Assembly (NCBI RefSeq): GCF_006494425.1
Contig: NZ_VHIV01000001.1
Location: 310,001-374,000 of the forward strand
Origin: Bacillus dicomae
Lineage (GTDB): Bacteria > Bacillota > Bacilli > Bacillales > Bacillaceae_G
Direction: 5' to 3'
DNA: 64,000 bases
Below are positions 9,725 to 18,922 of this stretch, one piece after another (the first letter of the stretch is position 1; every line of letters starts with the position of its first letter). The notes beneath the pieces are model-generated. The model had not been told where the DNA came from, did not search any database, and worked only from the letters and a program-made list of their open reading frames with translations. A program made the translations under genes and the position numbers.

Positions 9725-12319
9725 ATGAATAAGGTTTTTGATACAATTGGACGTTTTATCATCAAGTACGCAAAGATGAATATTGCACTTATATTATGTT
9801 TAACGATATTTTTCGTATTTGGTATAACGAAAATTGAGATGAAGATGGGGAATGATGTATTTCTAAGTAATACATCTGATGTTTATAAGGATACAGAAAC
9901 GTACCAAAAACATTTTGGCGGGGATGGTATATACGTATTGCTTAGTGGAGAGAGCGATACATTGCTTTCGCAAGAAACGAATAAGGCAATTGTAGAATTC
10001 ACTAAAAAAGCAGAAGGTATAAAAGATATTACCGGATCAACACATTATGTTGGCTTATTAAATGAAATGTTATCCGCTCCTGCTCCTTCATTTTCAACAT
10101 TTGATACAGGAGTAGCAAATGAAAAACTAGAAACAGCTTTGAAAAACTCTATTTCAAGCGAAAAAATGAATGAAATTAATAATAACGTCAAAAGCAGTTT
10201 AACGAATGAGCAACGTGAAAAAATGGGAGTGTTTATTCAGCAACAACTTGCAGCTGAACAAATGCAAGAAATACAAAAACAATTAGTCGCGCTCGGACAT
10301 ACTCCTACAGTTGATGAACAAGAGAAAATAACGCAATCTGTTTTAACGGAAAAGCAAAATGATAAAGTTGCAAAGTATACGCAAAGCATTTTAACAGAGC
10401 AACAAAAAGATCATATGCAACGAGCTATTTTGAAAGCTCTACCGAATGTTCAACATATGAACAATGATTTACTTCATGAAATCGTCTTTTCAAATAGAGG
10501 GAAAGTACCAGACCAATTGAAACAACTCATTCCTGGGAATGGAAAACACGTTGTGATTCAGCTTCATACATCAAATAATACAGAGATGACGACGTATGTA
10601 CGTATTAATAAGGAGCTAAACGAACTTATTAAAAATACGAATTTCAGTCACGGTGTAACAGTGAAAGTAGCTGGAATGCCTGCGATTTTAGGGGATATTC
10701 AAGAAGAGGTTATAACGACATTAGGAATCATGCTCGGTTTAGCGGTTCTATTAATGATTGTTGTACTATTCTTCGTATTCCCGGTAAGACGTCGTATTAT
10801 TTCATTAGCCTTTGTGTTAATCGGATTAATATGGACATTTGGTTTCATGGGATGGGCCGGAATCCCGATTACACTCGCAACAATGGCGACACTACCAATC
10901 ATTATAGGGCTCGGCACTGACTTCGGTGTTCAATTCCATAATAGATATGAAGAGGAATATAAAACGAGTGGATGTAATGCGAAACTTGCAACATTACATG
11001 CCGTTCGTCATATTGGACCTGGCGTGGGAATTGCAGTTGTGATTATGAGTTTAAGTTTCCTGACAATGTATGTATCGAAAGCGCCGATGATGCAACAATT
11101 TGGATTAACTTTAGCGATAGGTGTTATATTCTGTTATGTTGTTGAACTATTATTGATGTTCTCAACATTCTACTTATTAGATCGCAAAAAAGCAGCAACT
11201 ACATTAAAAAGTGATGCAGATAAAAATACAATGTTATCACGTTTCTTAAATCAATACGCGAATCTAGCTATGAAACTCGCAATTCCTATTTTAATCGTTT
11301 CAGTTATTTTATCTGGTCTTGGATTTATAGCAGAAAAGTCTATACCAACTGAAACAGACTTAACAAAAATGATTCCGCAAAATATGGAGACATTAAAAAA
11401 TACGAAACAATTACAAAAGATAGTTGGCTCTACAACGTATATTACGTATTTAGTAGAAGCAGAGGACGTCACGGAACCGAAAGTAATGTCTTGGATGCAT
11501 AATGAAAGTGAAAAGATTGAAAACAAATATAAAGATGTGAGTGATGTTATATCACTGCCTAAAGCTATTTTGCAAATCAATGGGAAAAGTGCGTTGCCAG
11601 AATCTACTGCACAAGTAGCAAATGAGCTTGAAAACGTGCCAAATTCTCTGAAAGAAACCGTTATAAGTAAAAATAAAAAATACGCAACAGTTCAGTTCCA
11701 AGTGAATCCAGATCTTTCTTCGGCGGATCAATTGAAGTTGATGCATAACATATCAAAGGACATGAAGCCGATCGATGGTGTGAAGATGAAGCCAGCGGGT
11801 GCGCAAGTTATGATGCTGTATGGTATTGATAACATTGGTGCAAATAGTGAACTCATGATTGGTGCGGGGCTACTTATTATTTTCCTATCTTTATTCCTTG
11901 TGTATCGCCGTGTAAAACATGCATTATATCCATTAATACCAATTGTTTTAGTATTAGGATTCTCGCCAGGTGCTTTAAAATTACTTGATATTTCATATAA
12001 TCCGCTAACAACAGCGCTAAGCTGCCTTGTCCTTGGAATTGGAACAGAGTTTACGATTCTCATTATGGAAAGATATCGTGAAGAAGAGGCGAAGGGACTG
12101 TCTCCCAAAGAAGCAATTCGCGTCTCTCTTTCAAAAGTGGGGCAAGCCATTACCGCTTCCGGATTAACTGTAATTGTTGGATTCTCAACGTTAATTTTTG
12201 TTAACTTCCCAGTCTTACGTGAATTTGGTATTACAACTGTTATTGATACGACACTTTCTTTATTCTGTGCTTTAACCATATTACCAGTCTTAATTGTGTT
12301 GTTTCAAAAACGTAAATAG
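9725..12319 (+). CDS. MMPL/RND-family transporter
   Basis: An 864-residue membrane protein with the duplicated RND layout: one membrane segment, a large extracellular loop (about residues 40-325), five membrane segments, then the same again (segment near 515-535, loop to about 705, five final segments). Glycine-rich GLGTDFGVQFHNRYEEE in the first half and GIGTEFTILIMERYREEE in the second match the HAE3/MMPL signature with the proton-relay Asp/Glu in the fourth helix. Family members export lipids or hydrophobic compounds using proton motive force; the substrate here is unknown. AAAGGAGGAAAG precedes the ATG. The upstream TetR gene and palindrome suggest induced expression. Confidence 0.88.
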   Translation: MNKVFDTIGRFIIKYAKMNIALILCLTIFFVFGITKIEMKMGNDVFLSNTSDVYKDTETYQKHFGGDGIYVLLSGESDTLLSQETNKAIVEFTKKAEGIKDITGSTHYVGLLNEMLSAPAPSFSTFDTGVANEKLETALKNSISSEKMNEINNNVKSSLTNEQREKMGVFIQQQLAAEQMQEIQKQLVALGHTPTVDEQEKITQSVLTEKQNDKVAKYTQSILTEQQKDHMQRAILKALPNVQHMNNDLLHEIVFSNRGKVPDQLKQLIPGNGKHVVIQLHTSNNTEMTTYVRINKELNELIKNTNFSHGVTVKVAGMPAILGDIQEEVITTLGIMLGLAVLLMIVVLFFVFPVRRRIISLAFVLIGLIWTFGFMGWAGIPITLATMATLPIIIGLGTDFGVQFHNRYEEEYKTSGCNAKLATLHAVRHIGPGVGIAVVIMSLSFLTMYVSKAPMMQQFGLTLAIGVIFCYVVELLLMFSTFYLLDRKKAATTLKSDADKNTMLSRFLNQYANLAMKLAIPILIVSVILSGLGFIAEKSIPTETDLTKMIPQNMETLKNTKQLQKIVGSTTYITYLVEAEDVTEPKVMSWMHNESEKIENKYKDVSDVISLPKAILQINGKSALPESTAQVANELENVPNSLKETVISKNKKYATVQFQVNPDLSSADQLKLMHNISKDMKPIDGVKMKPAGAQVMMLYGIDNIGANSELMIGAGLLIIFLSLFLVYRRVKHALYPLIPIVLVLGFSPGALKLLDISYNPLTTALSCLVLGIGTEFTILIMERYREEEAKGLSPKEAIRVSLSKVGQAITASGLTVIVGFSTLIFVNFPVLREFGITTVIDTTLSLFCALTILPVLIVLFQKRK

Positions 12320-12324
12320 ATAGT

Positions 12325-12355
12325 AGAAGAGGGTTATGATAAATAACCCTCTTCT
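12325..12355. terminator. Bidirectional terminator
   Basis: AGAAGAGGGTTAT (12325-12337) pairs with ATAACCCTCTTCT (12343-12355), lying between the convergent MMPL gene and the hypothetical gene at 12355-12924. Confidence 0.85.
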
Positions 12356-12924
12356 TATGTTGTAATAAGTGCACTCTCTTTAATAGAAATACATAATTCA
12401 GAACGAGAAATTGATTCAGTTAATTGTTGTAAGTAGGAGTGTTCTTCCGCATCTTTTTCAGAAGTGTTAGGATCCAATAAAGGTGAAGAAAGAAGTACAT
12501 CAATCGTAAGTATGTCTGCATCATGAGAAATGATGTTATAACCTGCAAATACAGGTTGTTTTAAGTCTTTTACTTTTTGAATCATCTGATGAAATTTCGT
12601 AACACTTATATTGATTTGTGCGAATGGAAAGCATTTTTGGGTAGGATTCTCGATGGTCTTTCTAATTTTATAATCGTATACATAGTAGTACTTTTCTTGC
12701 TGCTCAAGTGTTTGCAACTCTTTCGTTAATAAGTGGTATTTGTCTGTAAGTCCAGTTGTGAGTGTATCGTGTTCTTCACCGACTAATAATGTGAAAGGTC
12801 TTGGTGAGGAGATTGAAATGGTGCGGACGTTTAGGTTAGTAAAAATGGGATTAGATTGTAAAATGGTATGTAATTTTTCGGTAGGAAATTCACCGTCATA
12901 AATAGCAATAAAATAATGGTTCAT
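12355..12924 (-). CDS. Hypothetical protein
   Basis: I do not recognise this 189-residue protein. It has no signal peptide or membrane segment and looks soluble and alpha/beta. The start is well supported: an AAGGAGTG site lies before ATG 12924 on the minus strand. It shares a bidirectional terminator with the MMPL gene and lies just downstream of the helicase gene's 3' end, transcribed from its own unit. Codon use looks like its neighbours, so nothing suggests recent transfer. Features worth noting are an aromatic patch (EKYYYVYDYKIRK, about 78-90) and a Ser/Asp/Glu-rich C-terminal 40 residues. Confidence 0.7.
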   Translation of the reverse strand: MNHYFIAIYDGEFPTEKLHTILQSNPIFTNLNVRTISISSPRPFTLLVGEEHDTLTTGLTDKYHLLTKELQTLEQQEKYYYVYDYKIRKTIENPTQKCFPFAQINISVTKFHQMIQKVKDLKQPVFAGYNIISHDADILTIDVLLSSPLLDPNTSEKDAEEHSYLQQLTESISRSELCISIKESALITT

Positions 12925-12987
12925 CTTTTCACTCCTTAACTTTTTCTAAACTGATATATTCTACTTTAAAGGTGTAAATCCTGCATA

Positions 12988-13021
12988 AAAAAAGAAACAC
13001 CTTGATTGTTATCAAGGTGTT
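12988..13021 (-). terminator. helD terminator overlapping the stop codon
   Basis: AACACCTTGAT (12996-13006), loop TGTT, ATCAAGGTGTT (13011-13021). On the minus strand it is followed by TTTCTTTTTTT. The stop codon of the helicase gene lies inside the stem. The stem is identical to the one at 8791-8816. Confidence 0.9.
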
Positions 13022-15345
13022 GTAATAAGCTCAAAACTCTCCGAATCAGCCCCAAGTATAAAAGGACTAACTTCGCCAACGCTATAAAGTTGTAATTCAT
13101 GCATTGCGCGCGTACAAGCAGTGTAGAACAATCTACGAACGCTCTCATCACTGTACACATCTTTAGAAGCATCGTAAATAATAACAGCGTCAAATTCGAT
13201 ACCTTTCGCTAAGTAGGCAGGGATCACGACGATGCCTTGCTCATACTCGGCTGAGTTACTCTTCACGAGTTTAATATTCTCGATATGATTAAGTGCTTCG
13301 TAAGCAGCGGCGCTTTCAGCTGCAGATTTACATATAATTGCGATCGTATTGTGCTGCTCTTTTTGTAGTTCAGCAACTTTGGCAGTAATATGTTCGTGCA
13401 GTTCGCTTTCATTTGATACTTTCGTCACTGTAGGTTTCTCGCCGTCACGTTCAAAGGCGTGAATGTTGTTGCCTTCCGGTACGAGAGCACGTGTAAATTC
13501 AATAATTGGTTTTGTTGAGCGATAGCTACGAGTTAAGTTAATACCGTTCGTTTCATCTGGTCCGTATAAGCTAGTCAGTGTATTGAAATTCACTGCCTCA
13601 CTCGCATGGGCAAATATCGCTTGGTTAAAGTCTCCGAGTACTGTCATTCTTGCGGCAGGGAAGAGACGTTTTAAAAACTCAAATTGAAACGGAGAGTAAT
13701 CTTGCGCTTCGTCAACGAGTACGTGTTTAATCGATCTGTTCGTTTGGAAGCCTTCAATTAATTCTTTTAAAAGTAAAAATGGAGTCGCATCCTCGTAATA
13801 TAACTTTCCTTCATCGAGCATGTTCACAGTTAATGAGCAAATGTCATCCCATTCTTTCGGTTTTTCTCCAGTAACCCATGATGCATCTGTGAAAAGTTGT
13901 TTATATATGCCTGTGAAATTGATAAAGCGCAATGTTTGAACGCCTTTACGAAGCGGCTTCAACTTTTTGCGAACAATCATACGTCCAAGTACTTTCGTTT
14001 CTTTCTCAAAATCATTAAAGGAGTTGTCATCAAACTCGCCTTTTTTCTGTAAATATTTATAAGCCTTTTGGTATTCATCTTTACTAAGTAATTCAATTTC
14101 TTCTTCTACCCAAGGCTTTTTCAGTTCTGTTTTTTCAATTGCATCTATTTGTTTATTTAACCAATCCGTTAATTTTTCAATTCTATTATGGAAACGGAGG
14201 GAGGAGTCGGTATTGTAAAATTGCTCTGTAATTTCTTTCGCAGAAACAATTAGCTTTCCTCTAAATTTCATTCCTCTAAATAGCATACCAGCTGATTCAA
14301 GAGATTGTCTGTACGCTCTAATCATCTCGAAAAATTGAGTAGATGCTTTAAATCGGATGCTTGCATTTCTAGTTTTATAGGTAGGGCTATTCGTTTCGGT
14401 TAGCATATATTCTAATTGCTCATAAGGATCTTCCACATCAAATGACTTACTTAGTCTATGGTTTAAATATTCTTGGAATGTCACTTGCTGCATATTTTCT
14501 TCACCGAGTTCAGGTAGTACGTTAGAAACGTAGCTATTGAACATAGAGTTAGGGGAGAAGAGAATAATTTGATCCGCTTTTAGCCATTCGCGATATTTAT
14601 ATAATAAGTAGGCGATTCGCTGCAGGGCAGCTGATGTTTTACCGCTACCAGCAGCTCCTTGCACGATAAGAAGTCGGCCTTCATCGTGACGAATAATTTC
14701 ATTTTGCTCGCGCTGAATTGTAGCGACGATGCTTTGCATATGTTTGTTTGTTCCTTTACCGAGCGCTTGTTGCAGAATTTCATCGCCAATTGTAAGGCTC
14801 GTATCGAACATAGAATCAATCTCGCCATTTTGAATAATGTACTGTAATTTTTTCTCCACGTTACCGTGAATTATGCCTCCTGGTGTGCTGTATTCAGCTG
14901 GTCCTGGTGGATAATCGTAGTAGACACTCGAAATGGGTGCGCGCCAGTCATATATAAGAAAGTTTTCTCCGCTTGCATCAGTAAGTGTAGCTACGCCGAT
15001 ATAAACTTTCTCTGCACCAGATTCTCCTTCTTCTTTGAAATCAATTCGCCCAAAGTAAGGTGCTTTATGCATGCGTCTTAATGCAGCAAGTCGATTAAAG
15101 GTGTGCTTATGGGTAATTTGTGTAACAGCTAGTGATTGAGCTTGTTGTCTTAAGTTGATAACTGTTTCAAGATAATCATCAAAAGTATCCGTGTTCACTT
15201 TCACATCATCCCAAAAGTGTTTACGAATATTGATTACTTCTGCTCGGCGTCTGCCAGTTTCGTTTTCCAGTTTATCAATTTGTTGCGTAATCGTTTCGAT
15301 TACGGTATCCAATCTTTTTTGCTCTTGATCAAGTTTTTTATTCAT
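13012..15345 (-). CDS. helD: HelD-like RNA polymerase-associated UvrD/Rep-family helicase
   Basis: A 777-residue superfamily 1 ATPase. Walker A is GAAGSGKT (residues 230-237), preceded by a long N-terminal coiled coil (NKKLDQEQKRLDTVIETITQ onwards), and Walker B is VDEAQDYSPFQ in the C-terminal half; RSTKPIIEF and YLAKGIEFDAVIIYD are later helicase motifs. This matches Bacillus HelD (774 residues), which removes or recycles stalled RNA polymerase using ATP; the N-terminal coiled coil enters the polymerase secondary channel in that family. I start at ATG 15345; a GTG four codons upstream overlaps the AAAGGAGTG site. B. cereus-group genomes can carry more than one such protein, so the symbol is by similarity. 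Confidence 0.85.
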   Translation of the reverse strand: MNKKLDQEQKRLDTVIETITQQIDKLENETGRRRAEVINIRKHFWDDVKVNTDTFDDYLETVINLRQQAQSLAVTQITHKHTFNRLAALRRMHKAPYFGRIDFKEEGESGAEKVYIGVATLTDASGENFLIYDWRAPISSVYYDYPPGPAEYSTPGGIIHGNVEKKLQYIIQNGEIDSMFDTSLTIGDEILQQALGKGTNKHMQSIVATIQREQNEIIRHDEGRLLIVQGAAGSGKTSAALQRIAYLLYKYREWLKADQIILFSPNSMFNSYVSNVLPELGEENMQQVTFQEYLNHRLSKSFDVEDPYEQLEYMLTETNSPTYKTRNASIRFKASTQFFEMIRAYRQSLESAGMLFRGMKFRGKLIVSAKEITEQFYNTDSSLRFHNRIEKLTDWLNKQIDAIEKTELKKPWVEEEIELLSKDEYQKAYKYLQKKGEFDDNSFNDFEKETKVLGRMIVRKKLKPLRKGVQTLRFINFTGIYKQLFTDASWVTGEKPKEWDDICSLTVNMLDEGKLYYEDATPFLLLKELIEGFQTNRSIKHVLVDEAQDYSPFQFEFLKRLFPAARMTVLGDFNQAIFAHASEAVNFNTLTSLYGPDETNGINLTRSYRSTKPIIEFTRALVPEGNNIHAFERDGEKPTVTKVSNESELHEHITAKVAELQKEQHNTIAIICKSAAESAAAYEALNHIENIKLVKSNSAEYEQGIVVIPAYLAKGIEFDAVIIYDASKDVYSDESVRRLFYTACTRAMHELQLYSVGEVSPFILGADSESFELITTP

Positions 15346-15504
15346 ATACGTAAGCACTCCTTTAAAAGTGAAAAATAGAGGTTGACTGAAGATGTGTTTT
15401 GGTGTAAAATTAAGATACGGATAAATACGTTCCTTTCATTTTAGAAAACGTGTTTCTGTACTAATTTAACATAGTTTTTGAATTTAATCAATGATAATAA
15501 GATA

Positions 15505-15541
15505 AACCTTGGTTCCGTGTGGCGTGAATCGAGGTTTTTTT
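15505..15541 (+). terminator. Orphan terminator-like hairpin between helD and prsA
   Basis: AACCTTGGTTC (15506-15516) can pair with GAATCGAGGTT (15526-15536), followed by a T tract on the plus strand. No plus-strand gene precedes it, as helD runs the other way. It could end antisense or leader transcripts. Confidence 0.5.
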
Positions 15542-15573
15542 GTGTTTGAAGAGGGAGTTACGCCTGTTGTCGT

Positions 15574-15640
15574 TTTTGTCGGTAAGTCGATATATTTCGA
15601 AAATCGCTGATATAATTGGAGTCGCGCCGATATAATTTAG
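15574..15640. repeat. 20-nt-period repeat array, copy A
   Basis: Three units of about 20 bases, each with a CG-rich start (AATCGCTGATATAATT type) and a TATA that falls at 15591, 15611 and 15631, exactly 20 bases apart. A longer array of the same units lies at 37790-37896. The 403-bp gap between prsA and helD holds this array, an orphan terminator, the prsA terminator and the helD promoter region. I do not recognise the repeat. Confidence 0.7.
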
Positions 15641-15727
15641 AGCCCTTGTGGATTTATTCGGAGAACTAACTATATAATTTCATTTAACGAACCTAGACAG
15701 AAATTAAGGGGAGAAGAGGTTATAAAA

Positions 15728-15755
15728 AAAGCTCGGGCCTAAGCCCGAGCTTTTT
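15728..15755 (-). terminator. prsA terminator
   Basis: GCTCGGGC (15731-15738), loop CTAA, GCCCGAGC (15743-15750). A and T tracts on both sides make it functional in either direction; it follows the prsA stop on the minus strand. Confidence 0.9.
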
Positions 15756-15761
15756 ATTTCA

Positions 15762-16625
15762 TTATTTCTTTTCGTCTTTCTTAGCGTCAGCTTTCTTCTC
15801 TTCGAAAAGATCTTTTAAATCTTTATCGTCAACTTTTACGTCAGCTTTTTTGATTTCTTTCATCATAAGTTCGTTCATGAATTCAGCATCTTGTGCTTTC
15901 TTCTGAACGATTTCTTTTTTGATGTCAGCTTTTGATTGTTCGAATGATTTTTCTGGCTCTTTAATGTCTGTTACTTTAATGATATGGTAACCGAATTGTG
16001 ATTTCACAGGCTCGCTTACTTCATCTTTTTTCAGTTTATAAGCAGCATCTTCGAATTCTTTAACCATTTTACCAGCTCCGAAGAATCCTAAGTCTCCACC
16101 TTTTTCTTTTGAACCAGTATCTTCAGAGTATTGTTTCGCTAACTCTTCGAAAGATTTACCTTGTCCAAGTTCTTCTTTAACCTTTTTCGCAGTCGCTTCA
16201 TCTTTTACAAGAATGTGGCTTGCTTTAATTTCAGGCTTGTAGTTTTCTTTTAATTCTTTATCAGTGATTGTTTTCTCGATAGCTTTTTCTTGAGCTAATT
16301 GAGCACGCACACCAGTTTTTAACGTTTCTTCTTTAATACCTTGTTGTTTTAATAGTGTATCGAATTGATCACCGTATTGTTTTTTCATTTCATCGTACTT
16401 TTTGTCTACTTCTTTGTCTTCAACTTTGTAGTTTTTAATAAGTACTTTTTCCATAACCATGTTGTTTAGTACTTGTTTACCAGCTTGTGTTTTCATTTGA
16501 TTGTAGAACTCGTCTTTTGTAATGTCACCAGCTTTAGATGTAACGATTTTGTCTGATGATGATGTTCCACAAGCTGATAGTGCGATTACACTTGTTGCGG
16601 CTAAGGCAAGCATAGCTTTCTTCAT
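15762..16625 (-). CDS. prsA: PrsA foldase lipoprotein (parvulin peptidyl-prolyl isomerase)
   Basis: A 287-residue extracytoplasmic lipoprotein that helps secreted proteins fold after Sec export. The signal peptide ends in a lipobox SACG with Cys19 as the lipid anchor. The central parvulin domain is visible at about residues 132-222 ([18 protein letters not shown] ... [20 protein letters not shown] ... [13 protein letters not shown]). N- and C-terminal helical, Lys-rich chaperone parts flank it; the tail is rich in Asp/Lys. B. cereus-group genomes carry several prsA paralogs; this one has the B. subtilis prsA neighbourhood (yhaI, hpr, yhaH, hit, ecs). ATG 16625 has a TAGGAGTG site. Strong terminator after the stop. 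Confidence 0.93.
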   Translation of the reverse strand: MKKAMLALAATSVIALSACGTSSSDKIVTSKAGDITKDEFYNQMKTQAGKQVLNNMVMEKVLIKNYKVEDKEVDKKYDEMKKQYGDQFDTLLKQQGIKEETLKTGVRAQLAQEKAIEKTITDKELKENYKPEIKASHILVKDEATAKKVKEELGQGKSFEELAKQYSEDTGSKEKGGDLGFFGAGKMVKEFEDAAYKLKKDEVSEPVKSQFGYHIIKVTDIKEPEKSFEQSKADIKKEIVQKKAQDAEFMNELMMKEIKKADVKVDDKDLKDLFEEKKADAKKDEKK

Positions 16626-16947
16626 TCGATAAACACTCCTACTATTATGTATTTTTAATTTATCCTATACCAATGAATTTTAGTTCATCAGAGCCCGATT
16701 AAGTCTCACTGATACTTTTGCTTTTTATATTGGTAAAGCGCGCTTAACAGGGCTTACCGAGGCTTTAGGATAAAGTTAAGATGCGTGTCATTTATTTCAT
16801 AGTATAAGCAATATGTACAGAATTTAATATATCATATTTCGACTCGATTTCATATTGATAAAGAAAAATTAACCATATCGTGTCAGATTTTGAAGGTGTG
16901 CCAGATTGGGCGTATGTCGCATATACAGAATAGAGGAGGGGATGGGG
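16626..16947. other. Gap upstream of prsA with a possible leader hairpin
   Basis: This 322-bp divergent gap separates prsA (minus) from a tiny plus-strand ORF. On the minus strand GGTAAGC (16759-16753 region) can pair with GCTTTACC around 16733-16740, giving a hairpin about 110 bases before prsA. I see no recognised riboswitch or T-box. A long AT-rich stretch (16800-16900) should hold the divergent promoters, but no box is clear enough to name. Confidence 0.35.
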
Positions 16948-17019
16948 ATGAATTCTCAACTTATTTTATTACTTGTACTGTTTATTTTATTGGTTATAGT
17001 AGGTATAATTTGCTTATAG
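16948..17019 (+). CDS. Very small membrane protein, YjcZ-like
   Basis: A 23-codon ORF starting at ATG 16948 after a strong GAGGAGGGG site (16932-16940). The peptide is a single hydrophobic segment (MNSQLILLLVLFILLVIVGI at its start). The VLFILLVIVG core strongly resembles the tail of the small YjcZ/YhaL-type sporulation proteins, which are glycine-rich membrane peptides. The terminator 17026-17057 follows immediately. The ribosome binding site and terminator make translation likely, while the family match is by short motif only. Confidence 0.6.
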   Translation: MNSQLILLLVLFILLVIVGIICL

Positions 17020-17025
17020 AGGAAA

Positions 17026-17057
17026 AAAGTGAGGAAGGGGCTTTCCTTCCTCACTTT
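17026..17057. terminator. Bidirectional terminator
   Basis: AAAGTGAGGAAGG (17026-17038) pairs with CCTTCCTCACTTT (17045-17057). It ends both the small plus-strand ORF and the convergent gene at 17051-17245, whose stop codon lies in the stem. Confidence 0.88.
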
Positions 17058-17245
17058 CCATGAAATATAATTTCTATATAACTAGAAATTAATAAAATTG
17101 TTATACATACATTAATAACCCGAAAGACACCGGGTTGGCGGCTCGCAGCTATTTGTTTTCGTTCACACAGTGTATGTGTCATGAAATTCGTGTAAAATAT
17201 AACAAGAAGTGCGAATGCGACAAAAACAACTGTTATAAGTGTCAT
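17051..17245 (-). CDS. Small membrane protein of unknown function
   Basis: A 64-residue protein with two hydrophobic segments (residues about 2-22 and 42-59) joined by a basic linker (ERKQIAASRQPGVFRVIN). I do not recognise a family. A good ribosome binding site (AAAGGAGGTCTC on the minus strand) precedes ATG 17245. It lies in the place of yhaJ/yhaL-like small genes of the B. subtilis prsA region, but the sequence does not let me name it. The stop codon is inside the bidirectional terminator. Confidence 0.65.
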   Translation of the reverse strand: MTLITVVFVAFALLVIFYTNFMTHTLCERKQIAASRQPGVFRVINVCITILLISSYIEIIFHGK

Positions 17246-17363
17246 GAGGCGAGACCTCCTTTTGGCTAAAATACATATACTTTATATATTGTATCATACG
17301 ATATTTTGTTCGTGTTATAAAATTCAGAAATAGAAGACGTTGTGTTAGAAAGTGAGGGAGAAA

Positions 17364-17702
17364 ATGGACGTTGTTAGAAGATTAGAACAAGCTGAATACT
17401 ACGTAGACTTACTATTTAAAATGATTGATGAAGAAAAGTGTCCATTTTATTCTTTGATCATAAAGAAAAAAGCTCGTAAAAAAGATATCGAACGTATACT
17501 AAACCTTTGTGAAGTGCTGAACAATCAATATGTAGCGGAGAAAGCAGAGGGGCTTCTTTTGTTCGATGCGCTGTTAGATCAATTTGAAAAAGCGCTTCCA
17601 CATCAGCTCGAAGTATACGAAACTGCGGAAGCGCTAGCAAAACAAGGTTTATTCAAACCGCTTATGAATGAATTCTTAAGCATGATTGCAAAAAATAAAT
17701 AG
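17364..17702 (+). CDS. yhaI: DUF1878 protein YhaI
   Basis: A 112-residue soluble helical protein matching the DUF1878 family (YhaI) in size, charge and place next to hpr. Internal landmarks are EYYVDLLFKMIDEEKCPFYS near the N-terminus and LLDQFEKALPHQLEVYETAE towards the C-terminus. The start is ATG 17364, since GAGGGAG (17353-17359) precedes it; the GTG at 17352 overlaps that site. It is convergent with hpr, with only one base between the stop codons and no separate terminator. The molecular function is unknown. Confidence 0.8.
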   Translation: MDVVRRLEQAEYYVDLLFKMIDEEKCPFYSLIIKKKARKKDIERILNLCEVLNNQYVAEKAEGLLLFDALLDQFEKALPHQLEVYETAEALAKQGLFKPLMNEFLSMIAKNK

Positions 17703-17703
17703 A

Positions 17704-18261
17704 TTATTTCTTAACTAACTTCTGATCGGCTTCTGTAAAGTTCTCTTCAATATCTTCTAATGATTTCTCAAAAATATCGATGAAGTCTTGTCCGTAAATG
17801 TTACGCAAGATAGCGATCAGTTCGATATTTTCTGGGAACTTCCCATAAAAATTACGAAGTGCAAGAGCTCCATTAAACACTGAATTATTTTCAGGATCAT
17901 ACTCCTCCATTAAGCGAAGTAGTAATTCTTCCCCTTTGTCTGTAATTTCAATGTACGTATTTCGTTTATCATCTTCTTTTTTCGAGAATACAAGATAGCC
18001 GCGTTCTTCCAGCTTTTTCGAGAAGTTAAACGCCGTTGATACGTGCATAACTCCAAACTTAGCAATCTCAGAAATAGAAGCCCCTTTTAAATGATAAGCG
18101 ATTGTTAAAATATGATGCTCATTAATGTTTAAATCGTAAGGCTTAATCCACATCTGCCAATCTTTCTCTACACATTTCCATAACGCTTTCGATAATTGAG
18201 CAATGCGTTGGCTGAAAATCATCGCTTCTTTTACCGAGTAATCTTTTTCTCCACTTTTCAT
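17704..18261 (-). CDS. hpr: Transition-state regulator Hpr/ScoC (MarR family)
   Basis: A 185-residue MarR-type winged-helix regulator matching Hpr (ScoC). Recognisable stretches are [20 protein letters not shown] at the start, the [33 protein letters not shown] (about 78-107) and the wing [17 protein letters not shown]. In Bacillus, Hpr represses extracellular protease genes and sporulation-linked functions at the end of growth. The synteny with yhaI, yhaH, hit and ecs is the same as in B. subtilis, supporting the name. The N- and C-terminal extensions beyond a minimal MarR fold are typical of Hpr. A roughly 300-bp AT-rich region upstream holds its promoter and the yhaH terminator. Confidence 0.92.
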   Translation of the reverse strand: MKSGEKDYSVKEAMIFSQRIAQLSKALWKCVEKDWQMWIKPYDLNINEHHILTIAYHLKGASISEIAKFGVMHVSTAFNFSKKLEERGYLVFSKKEDDKRNTYIEITDKGEELLLRLMEEYDPENNSVFNGALALRNFYGKFPENIELIAILRNIYGQDFIDIFEKSLEDIEENFTEADQKLVKK

Positions 18262-18467
18262 TTACTCACCCACTTTAACATTCTTTTTCATTACTATCTA
18301 TTATGCCAGTAAAATAAAAATTAATAAAGTCTTTTTGTGAGAATTGTGAAAATTTTTTAAAAAAACGACATTCTATACAAATCATGCATAACGATGGAAG
18401 CGTTTTATGAGTCGTGAATACATGTGTTGTCCTTACATGTTAAATGATAACATATATTGTAAATGCA

Positions 18468-18502
18468 TAAAAACACGGCATATCTATGTGATATGCCGTG
18501 TT
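18468..18502 (-). terminator. yhaH terminator
   Basis: AACACGGCATATC (18472-18484) pairs with GATATGCCGTGTT (18490-18502), a 13-bp perfect stem with a T tract on the minus strand. It ends yhaH transcription. The rest of 18262-18559 is AT-rich with no further feature seen. Confidence 0.85.
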
Positions 18503-18559
18503 AAGGTCAATTTATATAAAAAATATTTGTTATATGCAAAAAACTAAGCAGGAATTTGT

Positions 18560-18922
18560 TTACGCTTTTTCTGGAACAGCTTCTTGTAGTTTCTCAATTG
18601 ATTTTTGAATGTCCAAAATCTCTTTCTCAATATGGCGCTTGTTTTGAGAAATATCTTGTTTCCAGTTAGAAAGCGTATCTTGCATATCGTCTTTTAATTC
18701 TTGAAACACTTCTTTACCTTCTGAAGCAGTTTCAACGATTTGACGTTTTAATAATTTTGTATCAGCTGTAATATCAGCTAAAGTCTTTTTAATATCATTT
18801 CCTTTTTCTTTTAACTTACCGCGCATGTCTTTGCCAGAAGAAGGAGTTGAGAAAAGAACGGCTAGTCCAGCAACTGCTCCGCCGCAAATGACACCTGTAA
18901 TAAAAGATTTAGCTTTTGACAT
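18560..18922 (-). CDS. yhaH: YtxH-domain protein YhaH
   Basis: A 120-residue protein with one N-terminal hydrophobic segment (FITGVICGGAVAGLAVLFST, residues 6-25) followed by SGKDMRGKLKEKGND, the usual YtxH/gas-vesicle-like transition, and a long amphipathic coiled coil to the C-terminus. It is probably anchored in the membrane with the helix in the cytoplasm. The start at ATG 18922 is set by a strong AAGGAGGTCTCC site; the frame continues upstream to 19060, but that part has no ribosome binding site and is not protein-like. In B. subtilis the yhaH homologue lies between hpr and hit as here. Function unknown. Confidence 0.85.
   Translation of the reverse strand: MSKAKSFITGVICGGAVAGLAVLFSTPSSGKDMRGKLKEKGNDIKKTLADITADTKLLKRQIVETASEGKEVFQELKDDMQDTLSNWKQDISQNKRHIEKEILDIQKSIEKLQEAVPEKA

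Noticed and set aside
11728-12279. 183-codon minus-strand frame inside the MMPL gene
   Set aside because: The plus frame is clearly the conserved transporter; this is a shadow.
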